Below, piece after piece: positions 43,882 through 53,062 of a stretch of 64,000 nucleotides of DNA. Made by a program: the position numbers and the translations under genes. Within the stretch, counting starts at the first letter, position 1, and the number at the start of each line of letters is the position of its first letter. Source of the stretch: Aquamicrobium sp. LC103 (GTDB lineage: Bacteria; Pseudomonadota; Alphaproteobacteria; Rhizobiales; Rhizobiaceae); assembly GCF_001014615.2 (NCBI RefSeq), contig NZ_LBCQ02000013.1, forward strand, positions 1 to 64,000, in the 5' to 3' direction. Below the pieces are notes generated by a model. The model was given only the letters and a program-made list of their open reading frames with translations. It had not been told where the DNA came from and did not search any database.

Positions 43882-44862
43882 ATGCTGAAATCTCTTGCGG
43901 CGACAGCCGCCATATCGATTGCCGTGTGCATGAATGCCGGCGCCACGGAATTGCGACTTTCGCACCAATTCGCCCCGAACGACATACGCCACAAGATCGC
44001 GCAGATGGTCGCCGACGACGTGGAGGCGGCGAATGTCGATCTTTCGATCAAGATCTTTCCATCGAGCTCGCTGTTCAAGGCGAACGAGCAATACATCCCA
44101 CTTACACGCGGCCAGCTCGACATGACCGTTTTCCCGTTGTCATACGCCGGCGGACAGCGGCCCGAATACAATCTCACCCTGATGCCCGGCCTCATCAAGG
44201 ATCATGATCACGCTGCGCGAATGAACACCAGCCCGTTCATGAAGGCGCTCGAGGAGATCATGGCCGAGGACGACGTCATGGTTCTCGTCCATGGCTATCT
44301 GGCGGGTGGGTTCGCTTCCAAGGAAAAGTGCATCACCAAGCCCGAAGACGTGAAGGGCATGACGGTGCGCGCGGCCGGCAAGGCGTTCGAGCAGATGCTG
44401 GAGGGGGCGGGCGCCTCGATTTCGTCCATGCCCTCGTCAGAGGCCTATAACGGTATGCAGCAGGGCATTCTGCAAGCGATGAACACGTCCTCCTCGTCCT
44501 TCGTTTCCTTCAGGCTCTACGAGCAGGTCGACTGCTACACGCCGGCATCGGACGTTGCGTTGTGGTTCATGTACCAGCCGATGCTCATCAACAAGACGAC
44601 ATTCGAAGGGCTGACGCCGGAGCAGCAGGAAGCATTGCGTACCGCAGCCCAGAAGGCGGAAGCCTTTTATCTCGAGGAGGCGAAGAAGGAGGATTCGGCG
44701 TCGATCGAGCCATTCCAGAAAGCAGGCGTGGAGATTGCGAAAATGACGCCTGAGGACTTCGATGCCTGGAAGAAACTCGCCGAGGAAACATCCTACAAGG
44801 CTTTCCTGACCGAGGTTCCGGAGGGGCAAAAGTTACTCGATATGGCGTTCGAGGTTCAGTGA
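43882..44862 (+). CDS. TRAP transporter substrate-binding protein, DctP family
   Basis: This 326-residue exported protein has the signal peptide LKSLAATAAISIAVCMNAGA and DctP-family features: LRLSHQFAPNDIRHKIAQ, TRGQLDMTVFPLSYA, and the MTVRAAGKAFEQMLEGAGAS segment, where the conserved arginine that binds carboxylate sits. It delivers its ligand to the small and large membrane subunits encoded next. Malonate is the likely ligand because matA and matB homologues follow in the same operon, as in rhizobial matPQMAB. Confidence 0.9.
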   Translation: MLKSLAATAAISIAVCMNAGATELRLSHQFAPNDIRHKIAQMVADDVEAANVDLSIKIFPSSSLFKANEQYIPLTRGQLDMTVFPLSYAGGQRPEYNLTLMPGLIKDHDHAARMNTSPFMKALEEIMAEDDVMVLVHGYLAGGFASKEKCITKPEDVKGMTVRAAGKAFEQMLEGAGASISSMPSSEAYNGMQQGILQAMNTSSSSFVSFRLYEQVDCYTPASDVALWFMYQPMLINKTTFEGLTPEQQEALRTAAQKAEAFYLEEAKKEDSASIEPFQKAGVEIAKMTPEDFDAWKKLAEETSYKAFLTEVPEGQKLLDMAFEVQ

Positions 44863-44872
44863 TCCGGACCAC

Positions 44873-44898
44873 CGGGCGCATCGCCGTCGGTGCGCCCG
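44873..44898 (+). terminator. intra-operon stem-loop
   Basis: CGGGCGCA (44873-44880) pairs with TGCGCCCG (44891-44898), 11 bp after the binding-protein stop. It probably limits read-through so that the binding protein is made in excess over the membrane subunits. An AAAAG tail follows but no T-run. Confidence 0.55.
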
Positions 44899-44929
44899 AA
44901 AAGCCAACGCGTAATCCTGGAACATCGCT

Positions 44930-45478
44930 ATGGACAGTCAGATTTCGGCCACCGGAATCCGCAGGGGTTCTCATCCTGTATTGAACTTGATCGGCGCTAT
45001 CTCCACCTTGTGCGGCTGGTTTGCCGCGGCGCTCATCGTCGCGTCGATCTTCGTCACGTGCCAGATGGTCTTCGTGCGATACGTACTCGGACAGTCGACG
45101 ATCTGGCAGACGGAGGCGGTCATCTACATGATGATCGCCACGACGACCATAGGTCTCGCCTATGTTCAGCGGCTTCGCGGACATGTCAATGTTGACCTGG
45201 TTCCCGCCATGTTGCCGATCCGAGCACGGCGCGTCCTGGCCTATGTGGTGCTGATCCTCACCATCGCGATTGTCGCGACGATCGCCTGGTACGGACTGCA
45301 TGCATGGTACGAGGCGTTCACGCGCAACTGGAAATCAAGCACCGTTTGGGGCGTTCGCCTATGGATTCCATGGCTGGCTTTGCCCGTCGGATTTGGTCTC
45401 TACCTACTGCAGCTGCTTGCTGATCTTGCCGCGCTCTATCTGCGGATCGATGAACCCTTCAGTCTGGAGCAGCGCTGA
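44930..45478 (+). CDS. TRAP transporter small permease, DctQ family
   Basis: This 182-residue membrane protein has four hydrophobic segments (LIGAISTLCGWFAAALIVAS, TEAVIYMMIATTTIGLAYVQ, VLAYVVLILTIAIVATIAW, LWIPWLALPVGFGLYLLQ). The RGHVNVDLV motif after the second helix is typical of DctQ. It pairs with the large subunit, whose ATG overlaps its stop by one base. The start at MDSQISATG gives the usual short cytoplasmic N-terminus. Confidence 0.9.
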   Translation: MDSQISATGIRRGSHPVLNLIGAISTLCGWFAAALIVASIFVTCQMVFVRYVLGQSTIWQTEAVIYMMIATTTIGLAYVQRLRGHVNVDLVPAMLPIRARRVLAYVVLILTIAIVATIAWYGLHAWYEAFTRNWKSSTVWGVRLWIPWLALPVGFGLYLLQLLADLAALYLRIDEPFSLEQR

Positions 45479-46794
45479 TGGATCCCCTGACGCTTGGCCT
45501 TCTTGTGGCCGCTGCCACGATCGTCGTCTTGTTTTCGGGCGCATCGGTAGCCATCGGCCTTCTGGTCGTATCCGCCTTCTTCCTCCTCGTTTTCGACGGA
45601 ACGCGTTCGCTTCAAATGCTTCCCGAGGTCTATTTCGCCGATCTCAACAGCTTCACCATGCTGTCGATCCCGATGTTCATCATCATGGGCGCCGCCATCG
45701 CCTCGACGCGTGCGGGCGGCGACCTGTTCGAGGCACTCGAGCGTTGGATGACCCGGGTGCCGGGCGGTCTGGTGGTTTCCAATCTCGGCGCCTGCGCGCT
45801 GTTCTCCGCCATGTCCGGATCAAGCCCCGCGACCTGCGCCGCGATCGGCAAGATGGGCATTCCGGAAATGCGAAAGCGCGGCTATTCGGACGAGGTTGCC
45901 GCCGGGTCGATCGCTGCCGGCGGTACGCTCGGCATCCTCATTCCGCCATCGGTCACGATGATCGTCTACGGCATCGCGACCGAGACGTCGATCGGCCGGC
46001 TTTTCCTCGCGGGCGTCCTGCCGGGAATCATGCTCGTCGGGCTGTTCATGGCCTGGACGATCTACAGCACTTGGAGGAGCGGGGCCTTCCATCTCCTTTC
46101 GCAGCGTCGATACTCGCTCGCGGAACGTCTGGAGATCATGCCGCGCGTCGTCCCATTCCTCCTTGTCATCCTTGGCGTGCTCTATGCGATGTATGGGGGC
46201 GTGGCCACGCCTTCGGAAACAGCGGCTATCGGCGCGCTGCTTTGCTTGCTCATGGCAATCGTCATCTACAAGATGTGGCAGCCCGCAGCGATCTGGACGG
46301 TGCTGCGCGATTCGACCAAGGAAGCCGTGATGATACTTTTCATCATCGCGGCGGCCGGCGTCTTCGCCTATATGATGTCATCCCTGTTCATCACGCAGTC
46401 GATCGCCCAGTGGATCGCGGAACTCGATGTCAACCGCTGGGTGCTGATGGCGGTGATCAATCTGTTCCTGCTGGTCGCCGGCTTTTTCCTTCCGCCGGTC
46501 GCTGTCATCCTGATGACCGCGCCCATCTTGATGCCGATCCTCACCGCGGCGGAGTTCGATCCCTACTGGTTCGCCGTCATTCTCACGATCAACATGGAAA
46601 TCGGTCTGATCACGCCGCCGGTCGGCCTCAATCTCTATGTGATCAATTCCATCGCGCCGGATATATCGCTGAAGACGATCCTTAGGGGATCGCTGCCTTA
46701 TGTACTGTGCATGGTGGCCGCCATCGTAATCCTCTGCTTCTTTCCGGGGATCGCGACCTGGCTGCCGGATATGGTGATGGGACCGGCGATATAG
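45478..46794 (+). CDS. TRAP transporter large permease, DctM family
   Basis: This 438-residue secondary-transport subunit has about twelve hydrophobic segments. Signature stretches are FTMLSIPMFIIMGAAIASTR, LGACALFSAMSGSSPATCAAI, GGTLGILIPPSVTMIVYGI and NMEIGLITPPVGLNLYVINS. It catalyses ion-coupled uptake of the TRAP ligand, presumed malonate. Its start overlaps the DctQ stop (TGATG). Confidence 0.93.
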   Translation: MDPLTLGLLVAAATIVVLFSGASVAIGLLVVSAFFLLVFDGTRSLQMLPEVYFADLNSFTMLSIPMFIIMGAAIASTRAGGDLFEALERWMTRVPGGLVVSNLGACALFSAMSGSSPATCAAIGKMGIPEMRKRGYSDEVAAGSIAAGGTLGILIPPSVTMIVYGIATETSIGRLFLAGVLPGIMLVGLFMAWTIYSTWRSGAFHLLSQRRYSLAERLEIMPRVVPFLLVILGVLYAMYGGVATPSETAAIGALLCLLMAIVIYKMWQPAAIWTVLRDSTKEAVMILFIIAAAGVFAYMMSSLFITQSIAQWIAELDVNRWVLMAVINLFLLVAGFFLPPVAVILMTAPILMPILTAAEFDPYWFAVILTINMEIGLITPPVGLNLYVINSIAPDISLKTILRGSLPYVLCMVAAIVILCFFPGIATWLPDMVMGPAI

Positions 46795-46861
46795 CAACGG
46801 TACGAGGGCGGCAGGCGCCACTGCCGTTCCCAATCCGAACCGGCTTGAACGAGGTGAGGCG

Positions 46862-48178
46862 ATGAAGGCATCGGGCTTTTTCGGTGAATTGCTGGCGACA
46901 CTTTTCGAGCGCACTCCGTGGATGGAAGGACTGGCGGGCGAGCGACCCGTGGAGGAGATGTGCGAAGCGCTGATGTCCGGCCATGGCGAGGTGTCGGGCA
47001 TGCGCATCGCCCGTGCCATTCTCGAACGCTATCGCGCGATGAGCGATGCCGACAAGGTCGCATTCTTCCAATACCTGACCGAAGGGCTCGACGTGGACGC
47101 CGCTGCGATCGAGAATGCCGCCAGGGAATATGCGGCAAAGCCGGACGGCTTTCGGCTTGATGCATTGAACCATGCTGCGGAGCCGCGTCGCCAGGAGCTT
47201 CTGCGCCGTCTCAATCAGGCGCCTGGAGCAACGGGCGAACTCGTGCGGATGCGGCTCGACCTGCTCGCAATGGTGAAGGCGCACCCCGAATTCGCCCGCA
47301 CCGATCTCGACTTTGTCCATCTCTTCAAGTCGTGGTTCAACAGGGGGTTTCTGGTTTTGCGCCATATCGACTGGCGCACGCCGGCGAACATCCTGGAGAA
47401 GATCATCGAGTATGAAGCCGTTCATGCGATCAGCAATTGGGAGGAATTGCGCCGTCGGCTGCTGCCTTTTGATCGCCGATGCTTCGCTTTCTTCCATCCG
47501 GCCATGCCGGACGAACCCCTGATCTTCGTCGAAGTGGCACTGTCGAACGGCATTCCCGGTTCCATACAGTCCGTTCTGGCGGAAACACGTCGTCACATAG
47601 AGCCGAAGCTGGCGGACACGGCCGTGTTCTATTCCATTTCCAATTGCCAGGAGGGCCTGCGCGGCATCTCTTTCGGCAACTCGCTCATCAAGCAGGTGGT
47701 GGAGGAACTTCATCAGGAAATGCCGCATCTGCAGAACTTCGTCACCCTGTCGCCGATACCGGGATTGGCACGCTGGCTGAGCGGGCGAGCCGAGGATGGC
47801 GACGAGCGGGCGGCGCGCATTCTGGCGGCCGCGCAAAAAGGTCCGAAATCGCTGGAGAGCACGCGCGATGAATTGCGCGAGATGGCAGCGATATATCTGC
47901 TGGATGGCAAGCGCGAAGACGGCTTGCCGCTCGACCCGGTCGCCCGTTTCCATCTGGGAAACGGCGCACTGGTGCATGAGGTGCATGCATTGGCCGATCG
48001 TTCGGCCAACGGGCTGAAGCAATCCTGCGGCGCGATGGTCAACTATCTTTACGAACTCAAATCCGTGGAGCAGAACCATGAGAATTTCGTTGCGCGGCGG
48101 ATCGTGGCAAGCTCGCGCGGGATGAAGACCTTGTTGAAGGCCGCATTGGTGGCAAAGGGAAGAAGAACGAATGCCTAA
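46862..48178 (+). CDS. matA: malonyl-CoA decarboxylase
   Basis: This 438-residue malonyl-CoA decarboxylase has the N-terminal helical domain (about 20-150) and the catalytic acetyltransferase-like domain: FVHLFKSWFNRGFLVLRHIDW, IFVEVALSNGIPGSIQ, AVFYSISNCQEGLRGISFGN, LIKQVVEELHQEMPHLQNFVTLSPIPG and DPVARFHLGNGA. It converts malonyl-CoA to acetyl-CoA and CO2. GAGGTGAGG precedes the ATG at 46862. With MatB it lets imported malonate feed acetyl-CoA metabolism. Its stop overlaps the matB start by 8 bp. Confidence 0.94.
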   Translation: MKASGFFGELLATLFERTPWMEGLAGERPVEEMCEALMSGHGEVSGMRIARAILERYRAMSDADKVAFFQYLTEGLDVDAAAIENAAREYAAKPDGFRLDALNHAAEPRRQELLRRLNQAPGATGELVRMRLDLLAMVKAHPEFARTDLDFVHLFKSWFNRGFLVLRHIDWRTPANILEKIIEYEAVHAISNWEELRRRLLPFDRRCFAFFHPAMPDEPLIFVEVALSNGIPGSIQSVLAETRRHIEPKLADTAVFYSISNCQEGLRGISFGNSLIKQVVEELHQEMPHLQNFVTLSPIPGLARWLSGRAEDGDERAARILAAAQKGPKSLESTRDELREMAAIYLLDGKREDGLPLDPVARFHLGNGALVHEVHALADRSANGLKQSCGAMVNYLYELKSVEQNHENFVARRIVASSRGMKTLLKAALVAKGRRTNA

Positions 48179-49682
48179 CATGCTTTATCATGCCTTGTTT
48201 GCACCTCTTGCTGGCCGGGAGACGCCTTTTCTCTATGGGCCCGATGGTTCGGTGACGACCGGTGTCCAGTTTCACGACATGATTTTGCGCTTTGCCGCGA
48301 CACTGGCCGCCCTCGGCCTGAAGCCCGGCGATCGGCTTGCCGTTCAGGCGGCGAAGTCGCCTGACTCCCTGGCGCTTTACGGGGCAGCCGTTGCGGCCGG
48401 TGTCGTCTTCCTGCCGCTGAATACGGCCTATACTGCCGCGGAAGTCGCCTATTTCGTCGAGGATTCTGGCGTGCGCCTGCTCATCGGCGATCCTGCCCGC
48501 GAGGCGCAGCTCAAGGACGTGGCCGACAAGGCAGGTGCGCGTTTTCTGACCATGGATGCCGATGGCCGTGGTTCCTTCGCCGACGAAGCAGCGAACCGGA
48601 CGGCCGATTTCGCCGTGGTCGACCGGGAACCGGAGGATCTGGCGGCGTTTCTCTACACTTCGGGCACCACGGGCCGTTCGAAAGGCGCGATGCTGTCACA
48701 GCGCAATCTCCTGTCGAATGCCGAAGTGCTCGTCGATCAGTGGCGTTTCACCGAGAAGGACGTCCTGCTCCACGCCCTGCCGATCTTTCATACGCATGGA
48801 TTGTTCGTCGCGTCGAACGTTATCCTGCTCGCCCGTGCGTCGATGATCTTCTTGCCGACCTTCGATCCTGAAGTGATCGTTCGTCTGATGCCACGGGCAA
48901 CGACGATGATGGGCGTGCCGACCTTCTATACCCGCCTTCTGGACGATTCCCGCTTCGATCGGGAATTGACCGGACATATGAGACTCTTCATCTCCGGATC
49001 CGCCCCGTTGCTTGCTGAAACGCATGTCGCGTTCGGGGCACGCACCGGCCACAAGATACTCGAACGCTACGGCATGACCGAGACGAACATGAACACTTCC
49101 AATCCCTATGACGGGGAACGGCGTGCCGGGACGGTCGGTTTTCCATTGCCGGGTGTCGAACTCAGGATCACGGATCCGGCAACGGGGGAAGCGGTTCCGA
49201 ACGGCGAGCCTGGCATGATCGAAGTGCGTGGGCCGAACGTCTTCCAGGGCTATTGGCAGATGCCGGAGAAGACCAAGGAGGAACTGCGCGACAACGGGTT
49301 TTTCATCACTGGCGATATCGGCCAGGTCGATGCGGACGGCTATGTCAGCATCGTTGGTCGGCAAAAGGATCTGATCATCACCGGCGGCTACAATGTCTAT
49401 CCGAAGGAGATAGAGACCATCTTCGACGAGCAGCCGGGGGTTCTGGAATCCGCCGTCATAGGCCTCCCGCACCCCGATTTCGGTGAAGCGGTGGCCTGTG
49501 TTCTCGTGCCGGAGAAAGGCGTGGCACTCGATACCAGCCTGCTTGTCGAAGCAATCAGGGATCGCGTCGCCCGCTTCAAGCAGCCGAAAGCGCTGTTCGT
49601 CGTCGATGCCCTGCCGCGCAACACGATGGGCAAGGTGCAGAAGAACGTGCTGCGCGACACCTACCGCACGCATTTCGGATGA
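48171..49682 (+). CDS. matB: malonyl-CoA synthetase
   Basis: This 503-residue acyl-CoA synthetase of the ANL superfamily has the P-loop-like motif YTSGTTGRSKGAM (about 162-174), ERYGMTETNMNTSNPY, GYWQMPEKTKEEL, FFITGDIGQVDADGYVSIVGR and the C-terminal catalytic lysine in PRNTMGKVQKNVLR. The GMTETNMN form and the matA neighbour identify it as malonate-specific MatB. It forms malonyl-CoA from malonate, ATP and CoA in the cytoplasm. ATG 48171 overlaps matA; ATG 48180 is a possible alternative start. Confidence 0.93.
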   Translation: MPNMLYHALFAPLAGRETPFLYGPDGSVTTGVQFHDMILRFAATLAALGLKPGDRLAVQAAKSPDSLALYGAAVAAGVVFLPLNTAYTAAEVAYFVEDSGVRLLIGDPAREAQLKDVADKAGARFLTMDADGRGSFADEAANRTADFAVVDREPEDLAAFLYTSGTTGRSKGAMLSQRNLLSNAEVLVDQWRFTEKDVLLHALPIFHTHGLFVASNVILLARASMIFLPTFDPEVIVRLMPRATTMMGVPTFYTRLLDDSRFDRELTGHMRLFISGSAPLLAETHVAFGARTGHKILERYGMTETNMNTSNPYDGERRAGTVGFPLPGVELRITDPATGEAVPNGEPGMIEVRGPNVFQGYWQMPEKTKEELRDNGFFITGDIGQVDADGYVSIVGRQKDLIITGGYNVYPKEIETIFDEQPGVLESAVIGLPHPDFGEAVACVLVPEKGVALDTSLLVEAIRDRVARFKQPKALFVVDALPRNTMGKVQKNVLRDTYRTHFG

Positions 49683-49702
49683 GATGACCGATCTGGTGAT
49701 GT

Positions 49703-49727
49703 GCGCGGCCCGGCTGCATGGCCGCGC
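49703..49727 (+). terminator. stem-loop between convergent matB and RES toxin genes
   Basis: GCGCGGCC (49703-49710) pairs with GGCCGCGC (49720-49727) around a 9-base loop, 21 bp after the matB stop and 5 bp before the RES gene stop. No T-run on either strand; it could serve both genes. Confidence 0.5.
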
Positions 49728-49731
49728 GTCG

Positions 49732-50235
49732 TCACCTCGACAAGCGTTGCTCGTCATCAATCAGAACGAGGCGGGAGGGGGCTTTCTCGCCCCAATTCCA
49801 CAACACGATGTTCAGATCGTTTTTGGTCGTTCCCGCCGCGAAGCTTCTTACCAGCAAACCATTGCAGCCTTTGGAAATGAGACGCCGGGCAAATGTCTGC
49901 GTTCTTGCCTCTCCGCCGGCCTTCATCTCATCGCGCCAGCTTCCGCTGGCGAGTGTCGCGGCGTCTATCCCCTCAACGTGGAGGGTTTCTTCATCCCGGC
50001 TGTCGAAGACATTTTCGATCTCGGCGTGATAAGAAACCAGGGTCGTTGGCTGGAGATTGCCGACCTGATTGGCTTCACGCAGCGCTGTCACGATCGAAAC
50101 TGAACAATAGAGCGCGGCTATGCCCTTGGGGTTGAAGCGGCCGCCATACAGTTCGGCGCCCCGACCGGACAGCGGTTCGCGGGCATAAATCGGGTTAAGC
50201 GCTCGATAGAGCTTGCCTCGGTAAATGAACGGCAC
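49732..50235 (-). CDS. RES-domain toxin
   Basis: This 167-residue RES-family protein has the conserved arginine, glutamate and serine context: YRALNPIYAREPLSGRGAELYGGRFNPKG, then ALYCSVSIVTALREANQV and a C-terminal DLNIVLWNWG. RES toxins of type II toxin-antitoxin systems deplete cellular NAD+ by phosphorolysis or hydrolysis. It is downstream of its Xre/MbcA-type antitoxin gene with a 2-bp gap. The fold is full length, so it is presumably active unless neutralised. Confidence 0.92.
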   Translation of the reverse strand: MPFIYRGKLYRALNPIYAREPLSGRGAELYGGRFNPKGIAALYCSVSIVTALREANQVGNLQPTTLVSYHAEIENVFDSRDEETLHVEGIDAATLASGSWRDEMKAGGEARTQTFARRLISKGCNGLLVRSFAAGTTKNDLNIVLWNWGEKAPSRLVLIDDEQRLSR

Positions 50236-50237
50236 GG

Positions 50238-50588
50238 TCAGGCGTAAACGCCGGCATCGACCGCGTCGATATAGTCGAGCACCTCATTGGCTCTGCCGGA
50301 AAGCACGAGTTGCATCGCCGTCTGACCGGAAAATCCCGGCAGCGGCTCGGAACGATACCAAGCATAGGCCATGAGCGCCGAGCCGAAGCGGGGCTCGACC
50401 TTGTTGATGATCTCGATCATCTCACGCAACCGGCGCTGGGTCTTGTCCGAACGAACCCGATCCTTGCGCTGGATCGCGTCCTTACCCAATCCTGCCGTAC
50501 GGGCAACTTCCTCGCTGGTGGTGCGCAGGGCATCCGCGATCTTGCGGGGCGCAAAGAGCCCATTGTCCGAATATTGCGCGAGGCCCAT
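50238..50588 (-). CDS. antitoxin Xre/MbcA/ParS type (DUF2384)
   Basis: This 116-residue protein has an N-terminal Xre-like helix-turn-helix (about 15-45, IADALRTTSEEVARTAGLG) and the C-terminal toxin-binding DUF2384 part (MAYAWYRSEPLPGFSGQTAM, QLVLSGRANEVLDYIDAVDAG). Start ATG 50588 (MGLAQYSDN) is chosen; an in-frame extension to 50663 would pass through the operator-like repeat. It represses the operon and binds the RES toxin, by analogy with known RES-Xre pairs. Confidence 0.9.
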   Translation of the reverse strand: MGLAQYSDNGLFAPRKIADALRTTSEEVARTAGLGKDAIQRKDRVRSDKTQRRLREMIEIINKVEPRFGSALMAYAWYRSEPLPGFSGQTAMQLVLSGRANEVLDYIDAVDAGVYA

Positions 50589-50616
50589 GGCGTTTACCCC
50601 TGAATGCCTATTATTA

Positions 50617-50634
50617 TGACGCAATATAGCGTCA
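50617..50634. promoter_or_regulatory. inverted repeat upstream of the RES/Xre operon
   Basis: TGACGC (50617-50622) and GCGTCA (50629-50634) flank AATATA, 29 bp before the antitoxin start. It is a good candidate autoregulatory operator for the Xre antitoxin, overlapping an AT-rich -10-like centre. Confidence 0.65.
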
Positions 50635-50705
50635 GTATGGACGGCATTCAAGGTCGGTTGCAATCAGCTTCGCCTCCTATAGCTGACCGGTAAGGGGTCT
50701 CGCTC

Positions 50706-52310
50706 TCAAAAGCCTCCTGCACAACCGTCCTTGCGAGGATCGGAGCCGGCGACATAGCCGCCTTCAATGCGCTGGACGAGTTGCGCGCCACCGAACCCGA
50801 AATTCGCATCCGGTGTTTCGGAAACGACCGCATGCCCGAGTTCGGAAAGCCGCGCGACGGTCGCGGGCGCCATGCTGCTTTCGAGCGCGACATCGAGCCC
50901 GGAAATGACGCGCCAGCGCGGGGCGTCGGCGGCCGTTTGCGGATCCTGCTCCCAGACCTGGGTGCGCAGCATCATCTGGAGATGGCCCTGGGCCTGGATC
51001 GGTCCGCCCATCAGTCCGAACGCCATCAGCGGCCCGGAGGGACCCGTCACGAAGCCGGGAATGATCGTGTGGAATGGTCGCTTGCTCGGACCGACCTGGT
51101 TGGGATGGCCTGGCGTGGTGGTGAAACCGAATGCGCGGTTCTGCAGGCTGATGCCGGTCCCCGGCACGACCACGCCGGAGCCGAAGCCGGCATAGTTGGA
51201 CTGGATGTAGGAAACCATCATCCCGTCCGCATCGCCCGTTGCAAGACAGACCGTCCCGCCGTCGCGCGGTGCGCCGACGGGGAAGGACGAAGCCTTGCGG
51301 GGGTCGATGAGCTTGCCTCGCGCAGCGAGATAGCCGTCGTCGAGTAGATGCGAGGCCTTCACCTCATTCATGTGAAGTTGGTCGGCCACGAAGGCATGGA
51401 TGTCCATGAAGGCGAGCTTGATCGCTTCTATCTGCAGGTGGAGCGCTTCCGGGCTGTCCGGGTCGAGCTCGGCGATGCCGCTTCCCTTGAGCATGCCGAG
51501 CGCCATCAGCGCGGCTATTCCCTGTCCGTTCGGGGGGATCTCGTGGAGCGTGGCGTCGCCGAAATCCTTGCTGATAGTGCCGCACCAATCATTGCGGTGA
51601 GCTGCCATGTCCGCGGCCGTCAACGCGGCGTCGTGTTGCTTGGCAAAGGCTTCTATCCTTTCGGCCAGTTCGCCACGATAGAAGGCCTCTCCCTTGGTCT
51701 TGGCGATCAGGCGAAGCGTGCGCGCCATCGCTTCGCTGTGGAAGAGTTCGCCAGTGGCGGGCGCACGGCCGCCGGGCATGAATGCCTCCGCGAAGCCCGG
51801 CTGCGACTTCAGCTCCTCGGCGCCGCGCTGCCACTGCTCGGCGACGATCGGCGTCACGTGGTAGCCGCGTGAGGCATATTCGATCGCCGGTTCGAAAAGC
51901 GCTTCGAACGGCAGTTTTCCGAACCGGCCCGAAAGCTCCACCCAGGCCGAGACCGCGCCGGGCACCGTGACGCTTTCCCATCCGCGGCGCGGGACGCCGG
52001 GCTTTCCGGCAAAACGGTCCGGGGTCCAGGCGGCCGGCGACCTGCCGGACGCGTTCAGGCCATGCAATTCCTTTCCGTCCCATAGAATGCAGAAGGCGTC
52101 GGATCCGAGCCCGTTGCCGGTCGGTTCCACTACGGTCAGCGTGATCGCCGCGGCGAGCGCCGCGTCGAGCGCATTGCCGCCCTTTCTGATCATCGCCAGT
52201 CCGGCTTCGGTGGAAAGCGGATGCGAGGTCGCGATCGCGTTGCGCGCCATCACCGGCGAACGCCGGGACGGGTATTTCGGATTGACCGGATAATGCCTGG
52301 CAAGAGTCAT
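50706..52310 (-). CDS. gamma-glutamyltransferase-like hydrolase (Ntn fold)
   Basis: This 534-residue protein of the gamma-glutamyltransferase family is made as a precursor that self-cleaves before a nucleophilic threonine. Evidence: HPLSTEAGLAMIRKGGNALDAALA, VVEPTGNGLGSDAFCILWDG, then the cleavage region GGTVCLATGDADGMMVSYIQSN and SGVVVPGTGISLQNRA. There is no signal peptide, unlike classic periplasmic Ggt, so it may be cytoplasmic, resembling YwrD/acylase-type members. ATG 52310 overlaps the GntR stop by 4 bp. It is the last gene of an ABC-transporter operon, so it probably hydrolyses the imported compound, such as a gamma-glutamyl or N-acyl conjugate (inference). Confidence 0.88.
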   Translation of the reverse strand: MTLARHYPVNPKYPSRRSPVMARNAIATSHPLSTEAGLAMIRKGGNALDAALAAAITLTVVEPTGNGLGSDAFCILWDGKELHGLNASGRSPAAWTPDRFAGKPGVPRRGWESVTVPGAVSAWVELSGRFGKLPFEALFEPAIEYASRGYHVTPIVAEQWQRGAEELKSQPGFAEAFMPGGRAPATGELFHSEAMARTLRLIAKTKGEAFYRGELAERIEAFAKQHDAALTAADMAAHRNDWCGTISKDFGDATLHEIPPNGQGIAALMALGMLKGSGIAELDPDSPEALHLQIEAIKLAFMDIHAFVADQLHMNEVKASHLLDDGYLAARGKLIDPRKASSFPVGAPRDGGTVCLATGDADGMMVSYIQSNYAGFGSGVVVPGTGISLQNRAFGFTTTPGHPNQVGPSKRPFHTIIPGFVTGPSGPLMAFGLMGGPIQAQGHLQMMLRTQVWEQDPQTAADAPRWRVISGLDVALESSMAPATVARLSELGHAVVSETPDANFGFGGAQLVQRIEGGYVAGSDPRKDGCAGGF

Positions 52311-53038
52311 GATGGGACTTTCGAAATGAGCACGGAAAGGGGGCCGGCTGCGTCCTCTTGCGGCCCGTCGGAAAGCTGATCGCGGTCGAACAAGTCCTCG
52401 ATCATCTGCAATGTCTTTGTGTAATGCGCCACAAGCAGTTCGCAAGCCTCGTCCTCGCTTCCGTGAAGAACCGCCTTCATGAGGGCTTCGTGTTCGCCTT
52501 GCCCGTCGCGCGGGACCTGGCGATAAGCATTGGAGATCGACACGTAGCGCGCGGCATGGTCGGCTAGGATGTCGCAGAACTCGATCAGCCAGCTCGAGCC
52601 GCAATTGGCGAGCAGCGAGCGATGGAAATTACGGTGCGCATCCTCCCAGGCTGCCCTGTCCTCGGCGTTTTCGGAGCGAAAACGCGACAGGCGATGGAAA
52701 GCAACCACGATCGCCTCCTCCCACGCATCGTCGCGGTGGCGCATGGATTCGCGCAGGACGTGTGCTTCCAGGAAGCAACGGGTCTTGACCAATTCGCGCC
52801 AATCATCGAGCGCGATCGTCGGCACGGAGAAGCCACGCTGCTCATGGCGTTCCACCAGCCGCTCGGAGGATAGACGAGACAGCGCCTCCCTTACCGCGTT
52901 GCTGCCGACGTCGTACATGGTGGCGATGCCTTCGATGCGCAGCTTCTCGCCCGGCCTGAACACACTACGGATGATGTCGGATCGCAGCTTCTGGTAGACC
53001 GTCGTGGCGAGAGTGGTCTTGTCTGTTTGCTTTGACAT
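52307..53038 (-). CDS. GntR family regulator, FCD type
   Basis: This 243-residue regulator has a winged helix (about 10-78, LATTVYQKLRSDIIRSVF, VGSNAVREALSRLSSERLVE) and an FCD effector domain (EDAHRNFHRSLLANCGSSWLI, GQGEHEALMKAVLHGSEDEA). Unusually, it lies inside the operon, between the permease and the Ggt-like gene (24-bp gap upstream, ATGA overlap downstream). It may regulate this operon and the divergent FAH gene through the palindrome at 55827-55840. Confidence 0.9.
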   Translation of the reverse strand: MSKQTDKTTLATTVYQKLRSDIIRSVFRPGEKLRIEGIATMYDVGSNAVREALSRLSSERLVERHEQRGFSVPTIALDDWRELVKTRCFLEAHVLRESMRHRDDAWEEAIVVAFHRLSRFRSENAEDRAAWEDAHRNFHRSLLANCGSSWLIEFCDILADHAARYVSISNAYRQVPRDGQGEHEALMKAVLHGSEDEACELLVAHYTKTLQMIEDLFDRDQLSDGPQEDAAGPLSVLISKVPS

Positions 53039-53062
53039 ATGCGCTTCGTTCCTGATCGCGGA

